Below, in pieces: positions 32,555-39,529 of a stretch of 64,000 nt of DNA. The notes under the pieces are model-generated. The model ran no database searches, was not told where the DNA came from, and saw nothing but the letters and a program-made list of their open reading frames with translations. The stretch's first letter is position 1; each line of letters begins with the position of its first letter. Location of the stretch: assembly GCA_040752025.1 (NCBI GenBank), contig JBFMFR010000032.1:1-64000 (forward strand), in the 5' to 3' direction. Source of the DNA: JBFMFR01 sp040752025. GTDB taxonomy: Bacteria > Chloroflexota > Anaerolineae > Anaerolineales > UBA4823. The position numbers were made by a program, and so were the translations under genes.

Positions 32555-33712
32555 ATGGAAAATTCAGAAAAATCGCTACCCTCAAAACCCATAACCTTCG
32601 GCTTTGCGCGCATGCGCGTCGAAGCTGGCGAACGCCGGGATTTCCTGCCTGACGCCATTGCCCTATTAGATAGACATGGCGCCAAAGTCTTCCTGGAATA
32701 CGGCTATGGCCGCGGCATGGGCTTCAACGAGGCCGATTACCGCATCCTGGCGCCATCCGCGGAGTTCGTCTCTCACCAGGAAGCCTACCAGCAAGATTTC
32801 GTGGTCGTTTTGCGCTGCCCGGGCGAGGAAGAACTGCACCTCTTGCCTCCCAAAACCTGCCTGATCAGCATGCTGCACTACCCCACCCGCCCGGTGCGCA
32901 CCGGGCTCGTGCGCGCTCTGGGCATCGAGGCCATCTCGCTCGACTCAATTAAAGATGACAACGGGCGGCGGTTGGTGGAGAACCTGCGCGCCGTGGCTTG
33001 GAACGGCATCGAGGTCGCCTTCCGCACCCTGCGCACGCTCTATTCCCCGCCCGGTTTCGAAAGCCCCAAGCGCCTGCCGGTGCGCGTTACCCTGATCGGC
33101 GCCGGGGCAGTGGGCATGCACGTAGTACAGGCCGCCATCCGCCACGGCGATCCGGCCCTATGGAAAGAAATGTACGAGCGCCGCGTGCCCGGCGTGCAGG
33201 TGACCACCATTGATTACGACACCACTTATCGCGAAGACATCATGCGCGAACTGCTTGCCCGAACCGATATCCTGATAGACGCCACCCAGCGCCCTGATCC
33301 CACCCGCCCGGTGATCCTCAACGATTGGATCGGCGAGATGCCCAGGCACGCCGTCCTGCTCGACCTGTCCGTCGACCCCTACGACCTGGACTGCGAAGGC
33401 AATGCCAAATCCGTCAAAGGCATCGAGGGCATCCCCCAGGGCAATCTGGACCAGTACGTCTTTGCGCCTGATGACCCGGCTTACGATAGCATCCCGGCCT
33501 GCGTCTCCACCCGGCAGCGCCGTTACGTGGTCTCGTGCTACTCCTGGCCCGGCATTCACCCGCGCCAGTGCATGGTAGTCTACGGCCACCAGCTCAGCCC
33601 GATCTTCCGCACCTTGATCGAAAGAGGCGGCATCCAGGGCGTCCGCCCGCGCGGCAATTACTTCGAGCGCGCCATCGGCCGCGCCATGCTCTCCCGCTGG
33701 AATGGCGGATGA
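32555..33712 (+). CDS. Alanine-dehydrogenase/PNT-like protein, paralogue 1
   Basis: The 385-residue protein resembles alanine dehydrogenase, lysine-forming saccharopine dehydrogenase and PNT proteins: an N-terminal substrate domain and a Rossmann domain (RVTLIGAGAVGMHVVQAA near residues 177-194). By eye, the AlaDH catalytic His aligns with LISMLHYPTRP and the catalytic Asp with LLDLSVDPYDLD. The AlaDH substrate-binding Lys (VKEP motif) appears as Arg (VVLRCP). The substrate is therefore likely a different amino or oxo acid. A second copy follows after 23 bases. GAAAGG lies upstream of the ATG. Confidence 0.7.
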   Translation: MENSEKSLPSKPITFGFARMRVEAGERRDFLPDAIALLDRHGAKVFLEYGYGRGMGFNEADYRILAPSAEFVSHQEAYQQDFVVVLRCPGEEELHLLPPKTCLISMLHYPTRPVRTGLVRALGIEAISLDSIKDDNGRRLVENLRAVAWNGIEVAFRTLRTLYSPPGFESPKRLPVRVTLIGAGAVGMHVVQAAIRHGDPALWKEMYERRVPGVQVTTIDYDTTYREDIMRELLARTDILIDATQRPDPTRPVILNDWIGEMPRHAVLLDLSVDPYDLDCEGNAKSVKGIEGIPQGNLDQYVFAPDDPAYDSIPACVSTRQRRYVVSCYSWPGIHPRQCMVVYGHQLSPIFRTLIERGGIQGVRPRGNYFERAIGRAMLSRWNGG

Positions 33713-33735
33713 CGATTGCACAGAAAGGAATCCTT

Positions 33736-34848
33736 ATGTCAAAATCAATCACCATCAGTTTTCCCCGCATGATGAAAGAAATCGGCGAGAAGCGCGTCTT
33801 CCTGCCGGAATTCATCCATTTCCTGGTGGCGCAGGGCGCTGCCATCCTGCTCGAAGAGGGCTACGGCTCGCGCTCCGGTTTCACCTTCGACGATTACCAG
33901 AGCGGCAACATGGCAGTGCGCATGTGCAGTCGTGAAGAAGCCTTCCAGGCCGATTACGTTCTCGTGCTGCGCTCGCCGCGCCTGGACGAATTCTCCCTGC
34001 TGGGCAAAGGTAGCTGCCTGATCTCAATGCTGCACTATCCCACCCGCCCCAAACGGGTGGCGCTACTCAAAAAACTCAAAGCTAAAGCCATCTCGATGGA
34101 CAGCATCGTCAACGATCGCAATATCCGCCTGATGGAGGATATGAAAGCCGTGGCCTGGAATGGATTGGAAGTCGCCTTCGATGTACTGGAAAAGCGCTGG
34201 CCTAACTTGGACAAGGGCGATGGCAGCCCGCTGCAAGCGCTGGTCATCGGCACCGGCATGGTGGGCAAACACGCGGTAGATGCCGCTACCAAGCTGGGCA
34301 ACGTAGAACGCAACAACGATCACATCCGCGCCGGCGGGCACGGCGCCATCGCCATCTCACTCGGGCGCAGCACCTCCGGCAATCCTGTTCTGATGGAAAA
34401 GCTCTTGCGCCAGACGGACATCCTGGTGGATGCCTCTTACCGGCGCAACCCCTCCAAGCCAGTGGTGCCCAACGACTGGATCGCCTGGCTACCCGAGCAC
34501 GCCGTGATCACCGACCTGTCCGTTGATCCCTACACCCTGGACATCGACCCGCCCGTGGTGCGCGGCGTCGAGGGCACCCCGCAGGGCAACCTGGACCAGT
34601 ACATTTTCCACCCGGATGACCCTAACTGGGATAAAAGCATTCCTGCCTCCATCCCATCGCAAAACCGGCGAACCGTGGTCACCTGCTACTCCTGGCCCGG
34701 CATCCACCCGGAGGCCAGCATGCTGCACTACGCCTCGCAGCTCGAGCCGCTCATGCAGGTCCTGCTGCGCAAAGGCTACGACGGCCTGTCCCTGGACGGC
34801 GACTACTTCGAGCGCGCCCTGTACCGCGCCGCCTTGAAGGCCTGGTAA
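33736..34848 (+). CDS. Alanine-dehydrogenase/PNT-like protein, paralogue 2
   Basis: The 370-residue product is clearly homologous to the preceding protein along its whole length: CLISMLHYPTRPKR, KAVAWNGLEVAFDVL, ITDLSVDPYTLD and CYSWPGIHPEAS recur with small changes. The Rossmann loop is VIGTGMVGKHAVDAA, and the His, Asp and Lys-to-Arg positions are the same as in paralogue 1. It has a middle segment (GGHGAIAISLGRSTSG) that differs. AGAAAGGA precedes the ATG at 33736. Two diverged, adjacent copies suggest a hetero-oligomer or two steps on related substrates. The reaction is unknown. Confidence 0.7.
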   Translation: MSKSITISFPRMMKEIGEKRVFLPEFIHFLVAQGAAILLEEGYGSRSGFTFDDYQSGNMAVRMCSREEAFQADYVLVLRSPRLDEFSLLGKGSCLISMLHYPTRPKRVALLKKLKAKAISMDSIVNDRNIRLMEDMKAVAWNGLEVAFDVLEKRWPNLDKGDGSPLQALVIGTGMVGKHAVDAATKLGNVERNNDHIRAGGHGAIAISLGRSTSGNPVLMEKLLRQTDILVDASYRRNPSKPVVPNDWIAWLPEHAVITDLSVDPYTLDIDPPVVRGVEGTPQGNLDQYIFHPDDPNWDKSIPASIPSQNRRTVVTCYSWPGIHPEASMLHYASQLEPLMQVLLRKGYDGLSLDGDYFERALYRAALKAW

Positions 34849-34884
34849 ATCTCTCAAACCATACACACTCCTGGAGGCAGCTCT

Positions 34885-35883
34885 ATGAACTTCGCCATGT
34901 GGCGCAAAGCCCTGCAAGTCATCCCGCACGTCAGCAAAGAGGAGTGGCAGCGCCTGGACCTGGTCTCCAGGTGGCTGATCGCCACTCGCGCCGCCGTGCT
35001 GATCATGACCTTTATTTCGGCCGCCATTGCGGGCATCCTGGCCTTCCAGCACGGCGACTTCGACTGGCTGCGCTGGCTGCTGGTAGCGGTTGGGCTGGTG
35101 ATGGCGCATGCCACCAACAACCTGTTCAACGATTACACCGACTACGTCAAGGGCGTGGACCAGGACAACTACTACCGCAGCCAGTACGGCCCGCAGCCCC
35201 TGGTGCACGGCTTGCTGAGCAAGCGCCAACTGCTCACCTACGCCGCCCTCACTGGCCTGGTGGCTTTGGCCGCCGGGCTGGCCCTGGTCTACCTGAGCGG
35301 AGGGCTGACCCTGTTGCTGATGGGCCTGGGGGCCTTCTTCGTTCTTTTCTATACCTTTCCCCTCAAATACATCGCCCTGGGCGAGGCCGCCGTGCTGGTG
35401 GTGTGGGGACCGCTGATGATCGGCGGCGGCTATTACGTGATCAGCGGCGCCTGGGATTGGAACGTGGTCATCGCCAGCCTGCCCTACGCCCTGGGCGTGA
35501 CCGGGGTGATCTTCGGCAAGCACATCGACAAGCTCGAGATGGACCGCGCCAAGCGCATCTACACCCTGCCAGTGCTGCTGGGCGAAAAGGTCTCGCGCTA
35601 CGCCGTGCTGGGCCTGCTGCTCTTGCAATACGTTTCCGTGGCTTACCTGACCGTGATTGGCTTCTTCACCCCCGTGCTGCTGGTCACCTTCCTGGCCTTG
35701 CGCGCCCTGCGGCGCATCCTGCCCATCTTCCAGCAGCCCAGGCCAACCGAGAAACCGGCCGACTTCCCCGAGGTCTGGCCGAATTACTTCGTGGCAGCCG
35801 CCTTCTATCACAACCGCCAGTTCGGCCTGCTCTTCATGCTCGGCCTGATCGCCGACGCCATCCTCAAAGTCTGGGTGCTCTAA
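34885..35883 (+). CDS. UbiA-family prenyltransferase
   Basis: The 332-residue membrane protein has about eight helices and the two Asp-rich UbiA motifs, NNLFNDYTDYVKGVD (near residues 78-92) and GKHIDKLEMDRAKRIYTLPV (near 212-231). These bind Mg-prenyl diphosphate. It looks most like the MenA branch, but DPPR-synthase-like and lipid-linked sugar branches share these motifs. GGAGG lies upstream of the ATG. It ends the run of same-strand genes from the E1 block. If co-transcribed, the pathway product may be prenylated. No quinone genes are nearby. Confidence 0.85.
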   Translation: MNFAMWRKALQVIPHVSKEEWQRLDLVSRWLIATRAAVLIMTFISAAIAGILAFQHGDFDWLRWLLVAVGLVMAHATNNLFNDYTDYVKGVDQDNYYRSQYGPQPLVHGLLSKRQLLTYAALTGLVALAAGLALVYLSGGLTLLLMGLGAFFVLFYTFPLKYIALGEAAVLVVWGPLMIGGGYYVISGAWDWNVVIASLPYALGVTGVIFGKHIDKLEMDRAKRIYTLPVLLGEKVSRYAVLGLLLLQYVSVAYLTVIGFFTPVLLVTFLALRALRRILPIFQQPRPTEKPADFPEVWPNYFVAAAFYHNRQFGLLFMLGLIADAILKVWVL

Positions 35884-35898
35884 TAGCGACTTCACGGG

Positions 35899-35987
35899 AG
35901 TTGGGAAAGCCATTCCCAACTTCACCACAAAGGACACAAAGAGCACGAAGTTTTTTTGCTTTGTGGGCTTCGTGCTCTTTGTGGTGA
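35899..35987. repeat. Two intergenic hairpins, the second a long near-perfect inverted repeat
   Basis: First hairpin: AGTTGGGAA (35899-35907) pairs with TTCCCAACT (35913-35921). Second: TCACCA plus CAAAGAGCACGAAG (ending 35950) pairs with CTTCGTGCTCTTTG plus TGGTGA (35968-35987) around a T-rich loop. They lie between the convergent UbiA and DUF5666 genes and could end transcription from either side. The second arm has the look of a dispersed repeat. Confidence 0.55.
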
Positions 35988-36009
35988 TAGCGTTTAGCCT
36001 GTCAGCCGT

Positions 36010-37167
36010 TTACTCAGTCAAAGCCGGAAAAACCACAACTGTTTGGGCCTGGAAATCGCCGTTGCCCAGTTCCTTGGCGCCTACCAGCACGCGCATGCCG
36101 GCCTGCAGGTCATCGATACTCTGCACCTGCACGCCCCGGCTGCGGAAAGTGGTCTGCCCGGTGACCTTGAAGGTGTACTCCTGCCCGTCACGCGCCTGGA
36201 TAGTGAAGCTGTCCTTGTCCACAGCCAGCACCTTACCGCCAGCGCGCTTCTCGAACCTGGGCTGCCCCTGGCGCTCGCCGGCTGCCACCGTCACTGCCAG
36301 CAGTTCGTCGCCGGGCAGCTCACGCAGCATAACCAGGGCGGTCATGCCGGTCTGCAAGTCGGCCAGGCTTTGCAGCGAGCCATCCTTGCTGCGGAAGCGC
36401 GTCTGCTCATCGACGGTGATGGTGACTTCCTCGTCGCCCTGGCGGGTCTTGAGGGTGAATCTGCTGGCGTCCTCGTCCACGGCGGTCACCTCGCCCAGCT
36501 TGCGCTGCGCCGGGTAATTGGCGCTGACCGTCCTGGCCTCCAGGCTGCCATCTGCGGCTTCCTGGGTCAGGACCATGGCGCGCATGCCTTCTTCCAGGTC
36601 ATCCAGCCCTTCCACGCCGCCGCGGAAGACAGTCTCGCCCGTGACCTTGATGGTGACCGCCGGGCCCAGTTGGGGCTGCACGGTGAAGGTCTGCTGGCTC
36701 AGATTGACATCGGTGATCTCGCCGCGCGTGCCGCCCATGGCCTCCGGGTCGAAATCCTCGGGCAGCAAAATCACGCCACGCGCGGTGGCCTCGTCCTGGT
36801 TCTTGGGCGCCACCACACTCACCCAGCGCCCGACCTCCAGGTCGTCAAAGTTCAGCTCTTCCTGCTGGCGCGAGCGGAAGCGGGTGTTCTCGTCCACCAG
36901 GAAGGTCTGCTCCTGGCCGCCGCGCAGCATGATGGTGAACTGGTCCAGGTCGATCTCGGTCACCTGGCCCATCACCGGGCGCGCCCGCATGAATTTCGCC
37001 AGCGGGCTCTTGCCGTTGGCCGCCAGGGCGCGCAGGCGCCCGAACAGGCCCTGCTGGTTGGTGGGGCTCTCCTCCTGCGCCAGGGCGGCGCTGGTGGCCC
37101 ACACCCCGCCCGCCGCCAGGGCAACGATCAAAACGGCTACAATCGGGATCCAAATTTTCTTAACCAT
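36010..37167 (-). CDS. Exported protein with four DUF5666 repeats
   Basis: About 385 residues: a membrane helix near the N-terminus (WIPIVAVLIVALAAGGVWAT) and then four repeats of ~75-80 residues. Each follows the pattern 'G-x-V-x-x-(I/V)-D ... F-T-(I/V) ... V-x-x-x-T-x-F-R ... (D/S)-L-x-x-G-x-x-(V/A)', the DUF5666 beta-barrel-like unit. Start positions are near residues 63, 149, 223 and 303. The role is unknown; extracellular scaffolding or binding is likely. The start is the ATG at 37165-37167, preceded by AGGAGGT. Single gene, convergent with UbiA. Confidence 0.78.
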   Translation of the reverse strand: MVKKIWIPIVAVLIVALAAGGVWATSAALAQEESPTNQQGLFGRLRALAANGKSPLAKFMRARPVMGQVTEIDLDQFTIMLRGGQEQTFLVDENTRFRSRQQEELNFDDLEVGRWVSVVAPKNQDEATARGVILLPEDFDPEAMGGTRGEITDVNLSQQTFTVQPQLGPAVTIKVTGETVFRGGVEGLDDLEEGMRAMVLTQEAADGSLEARTVSANYPAQRKLGEVTAVDEDASRFTLKTRQGDEEVTITVDEQTRFRSKDGSLQSLADLQTGMTALVMLRELPGDELLAVTVAAGERQGQPRFEKRAGGKVLAVDKDSFTIQARDGQEYTFKVTGQTTFRSRGVQVQSIDDLQAGMRVLVGAKELGNGDFQAQTVVVFPALTE

Positions 37168-37317
37168 GGTACTACCTCCTATGCATCCTTTCGGTGTCAC
37201 GGCCGCTGGCGATGAGCCAGCGGCCCGTTCTTGGTTTGTTCCTATGCATAGGATATCTCAGCGGCGTAAACGCCTGCCTACCGCATTGTAAAATCCTTGT
37301 AAAACGGGGCAAAGCGC

Positions 37318-37965
37318 CTAACCGAAGACGACTTCCTCACGCCCGGTCAGCTTGTCCTGGATGCGCTCGACGACGATGTCCAGGTGGCGGGATTCGTGGA
37401 CGAAATCCAGGTCGTCGGTGCGGATGGTGAGCACCGGGCAAACGTCGAAGCTCTGCATCCAATCCTCGTAGAACGACTCGAGCAGGGTCAAATACTCGTC
37501 CGAGATGCCGCCCTCGATGGCCCGCCCGCGCCGGCGGATGCGCTCCACCAGGACCGCCACCGGGGCGCGCAGGTAGATGAGCAGGTCGGGCGGGGGCAGC
37601 TTGCCCACCACCAGGTCGAAGACCCGCCGGTAGGCCAGGTAGTCGCGCTCGCTGAGGTTGCCCATGTGGTGCAGCGCCCGGGCGAAGATATAAGCGTCTT
37701 CATAGATGCTGCGATCCAGGATGGCCGACTGCGGCGCAGCCGCTAAATCCAGGTACTGCTGGGCGCGGTGCCCCAGGAAGAAGATCTGCAAGTGGAAGGA
37801 CCAGGCGCGCATGTCGGCGTAGAAATCGGGCAGGTAGGGGTTATCCGCCACGGATTCGAAGGCCGTCTGCCAGCCCAGCCGCCCGCCCAGGCGCTCGGTC
37901 AAAGAGGTTTTGCCGGCGCCGATGTTGCCGGCCAGGAGAATCATGCGTTTGGTCATAGGGATCAC
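37318..37965 (-). CDS. Deoxynucleoside kinase (dAK/dGK type)
   Basis: About 212-215 residues with P-loop LLAGNIGAGKTSL, the DRS motif in AILDRSIYEDAYIF, the substrate-binding segment near WSFHLQIFFLGHR, and an Arg-rich lid (ERIRRRGRAIE). Such kinases salvage deoxyadenosine, deoxyguanosine or deoxycytidine with ATP. The frame opens at GTG 37965, which overlaps the upstream zinc-finger stop (GTGA); an ATG at 37956 is also possible. Its position as the last gene of a DUF433-DUF4258-YgiT operon is unusual for a housekeeping salvage enzyme. Confidence 0.88.
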   Translation of the reverse strand: MIPMTKRMILLAGNIGAGKTSLTERLGGRLGWQTAFESVADNPYLPDFYADMRAWSFHLQIFFLGHRAQQYLDLAAAPQSAILDRSIYEDAYIFARALHHMGNLSERDYLAYRRVFDLVVGKLPPPDLLIYLRAPVAVLVERIRRRGRAIEGGISDEYLTLLESFYEDWMQSFDVCPVLTIRTDDLDFVHESRHLDIVVERIQDKLTGREEVVFG

Positions 37966-38201
37966 AATGCGTAAACCGACACGACCACCTCACGCGCTGC
38001 CTGGCGGCGCCCGTGGATGCTCTCCTCAACCAGCTTGAGCACATTGGCAGCGTAGTAACGCGTGCCACACTGGGTACACACCCCCGCAGGCACATTCTCG
38101 ATCAAAGCATAGCTGCCCTTGACCTTGCGGTGCAGCGTGACGCGCTTCTCCACGATTGGGCCGCTGCAATATTCACAGGTTTCACCGTCCCAAAAGCCCA
38201 T
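37962..38201 (-). CDS. YgiT-type zinc-finger protein (possible antitoxin)
   Basis: About 79 residues with two CxxC pairs (CEYCSG and CTQCGT) in the YgiT/MqsA N-terminal zinc-finger style, and YYAANVLKLVEE after the second pair. The helix-turn-helix of full MqsA is missing. The ATG at 38199-38201 is eight bases after GGAG, which decides the start; an ATG two codons upstream is too close to that site. It lies 13 bases after a DUF4258 gene, a pairing seen in toxin-antitoxin-like modules, and overlaps the kinase start by 4 bases. Confidence 0.75.
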   Translation of the reverse strand: MGFWDGETCEYCSGPIVEKRVTLHRKVKGSYALIENVPAGVCTQCGTRYYAANVLKLVEESIHGRRQAAREVVVSVYAL

Positions 38202-38214
38202 GTTCATCGCTCCT

Positions 38215-38490
38215 TTACCTTTTCGGTCGATCTTCATAGACAGTAATGATTCGAACCTTACTCGTAGTAGTAAGCCGAAACACAATTCCGATCTCTCGAC
38301 CATCCAGGGCCTGACCAATGATTTCGTACTTGTCATCTCGAGGCCAGGTCTTCCTGACTCTGCCTGTCAAGATACCATTCTCTACATCGTAGATATCAAA
38401 GCCATCTGATTGCGCTTCTTCATCCGCATGTTCTGTTAGGTAATACAGACCATTGCGAACCAGGGATCGAATTTGTGAGATTTTGCTCAC
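38215..38490 (-). CDS. DUF4258 protein (possible toxin of a TA-like pair)
   Basis: The 91-residue protein shows the DUF4258 pattern: LTEHADEEAQSDGFDIYDV near the start, GRVRKTWPRDDKYEIIGQAL in the middle, and REIGIVFRLT...VRIITVYED at the end. The family is thought to have a RelE/MqsR-like fold and often pairs with a YgiT-type zinc finger. It begins with GTG at 38490, 3 bases after the DUF433 stop. Toxicity is inferred from family and context only. Confidence 0.75.
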   Translation of the reverse strand: MSKISQIRSLVRNGLYYLTEHADEEAQSDGFDIYDVENGILTGRVRKTWPRDDKYEIIGQALDGREIGIVFRLTTTSKVRIITVYEDRPKR

Positions 38491-38493
38491 AGA

Positions 38494-38802
38494 TCACACT
38501 TCTGCAATTTGGCGCAGCCGCTGAACTGCTTGCGAGGGATGGCGATCCTGTTCCTGGCGCTGCCGCCGGATTTCAGCCTCGACCGCTTGCAAATAGGCGT
38601 TCACCTGCTGAAGGTTGCGCCAATAGTAGGTGAGTGTGGCATAAACCTGCTCGAGGGAGAGGGTACGGTAGCGCGCTGCAATCTGCTCAGGGAACAGGCC
38701 CAGGTCCAGGTAATCCCACAAGATCGTCTCGATGCCCACGCGCGTGCCGCGCACACGAATGTCATGAGCAGCGATAAAATCGAAATAATCTTCCAATTGC
38801 AC
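38494..38802 (-). CDS. DUF433-domain protein
   Basis: About 102 residues with the DUF433 core: HDIRVRGTRVGIETILWDYL, LGLFPEQIAARYRTLSLEQV and YATLTYYWRN, a winged-helix-like DNA-binding fold (VapB45-type antitoxins). A ~30-residue charged helical tail follows. I choose the GTG at 38800-38802, seven bases after AGGAG; the frame is open 16 codons upstream. It leads the four-gene operon and may be its autorepressor. Its usual partner, DUF5615, is absent. Confidence 0.72.
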   Translation of the reverse strand: MQLEDYFDFIAAHDIRVRGTRVGIETILWDYLDLGLFPEQIAARYRTLSLEQVYATLTYYWRNLQQVNAYLQAVEAEIRRQRQEQDRHPSQAVQRLRQIAEV

Positions 38803-38910
38803 AGCACAACTCCTGGCGGGAATATTACCGCGAAGGCGGCAGGCCGTCAAGCAGGTGGGATTCGCAATGAGGACAAATGATCTATGCGGTTTTTAAAGCG
38901 GGAGGGGCGG

Positions 38911-39005
38911 CGGGGGCGGGTCGATTTGATGGAGGCGCGCCGCAGGCCAGACGGGATGGTAGTAAGGCAGGTGAATTTGCCAGAACGGGCAGACCCGCCC
39001 CTACG
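38911..39005. repeat. ~95 bp dispersed repeat, copy 1
   Basis: The segment begins GGGGGCGGGTCGA and ends GCAGACCCGCCCCTACGG, and matches 41370-41463 over nearly its whole length with scattered mismatches. Its ends are inverted repeats of each other (GGGGCGGGTC / GACCCGCCCC), as in a small non-autonomous element. It overlaps the last codons of the truncated kinase frame. Confidence 0.7.
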
Positions 39006-39405
39006 GGTGCGCGGGTGGGGGGAGGCGGAGCGATGTGAGGGAGGGGCGCGGCGGGGTAGATAGGGCGGTTGTGGGGTACGCGTGCAGCGGCGCGCCGGCG
39101 CGCTGCAGCATGTGCGCCAGGTCTTCGCCTTCGATGTAATCCATGACCAGGTACTGCCCCTGCCCGGCCACGGTGAACGAATCGAAGACGCGCGGCAGGT
39201 TGGGGTGGCGCAGGTTGAAGAGCAGCGAGGCCTCGCGGGTGAACTGCGCCTGGGCGGCGGGCGAGGTGTCGAAGTTCTCTTTCACGGCGCAGGGGCCGTT
39301 CAGGGTGGTATCCCAGGCGCGGTAAACCGCCCCGAACCCGCCCTGCCCGAGCAGCTTAGCGATGCGGTAGCGGTGGTGCAGAATTTCTCCGGGATTTAGA
39401 GGCAT
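39001..39405 (-). pseudogene. Truncated Ser/Thr protein kinase
   Basis: The 134-codon frame starts MPLNPGEILHHRYRIAKLLG, keeps the glycine loop GQGGFGAVY, the ATP Lys (CAVKENF), the alpha-C region (FTREASLLFNLRHPNL) and MDYIEGEDLAHML. After AGAPL it turns into an unrelated tail ending in the dispersed repeat. The catalytic loop, DFG and the rest of the kinase are missing, so it cannot be an active kinase. It parallels the neighbouring kinase gene (39530-41268) and likely lost its 3' part by recombination at or near the repeat. Confidence 0.8.
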
Positions 39406-39467
39406 ATCCGTAGACAGGGAACTGTAGAACAGGAAACAGGGAGATCGCAGCAGCGACCGGTAGGGAT

Positions 39468-39473
39468 ATTATA
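39468..39473 (-). promoter_or_regulatory. Candidate -10 box for the truncated kinase
   Basis: TATAAT within GCGATATAAT, 63 bases before the ATG. The same 10-mer occurs at the same distance before the second kinase (41325-41330). The -35 region is not clear. Confidence 0.35.
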
Positions 39474-39529
39474 TCGCAATCCATTGGCTGCGCTCCTGGC
39501 AGAAAGCCAGCCAGGAGAATCCCAGCAGC

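Noticed and set aside
34489..35946. 485-codon minus-strand frame opposite paralogue 2 and UbiA
   Set aside because: It is His/Gln/Gly-rich low complexity, as expected for a reverse frame of GC-rich genes, and spans two unrelated genes.
38803..39000. CRISPR-like short repeat array
   Set aside because: The GC-rich repetition is a single copy of a 95 bp dispersed repeat, with no regular spacers; no cas genes are present.
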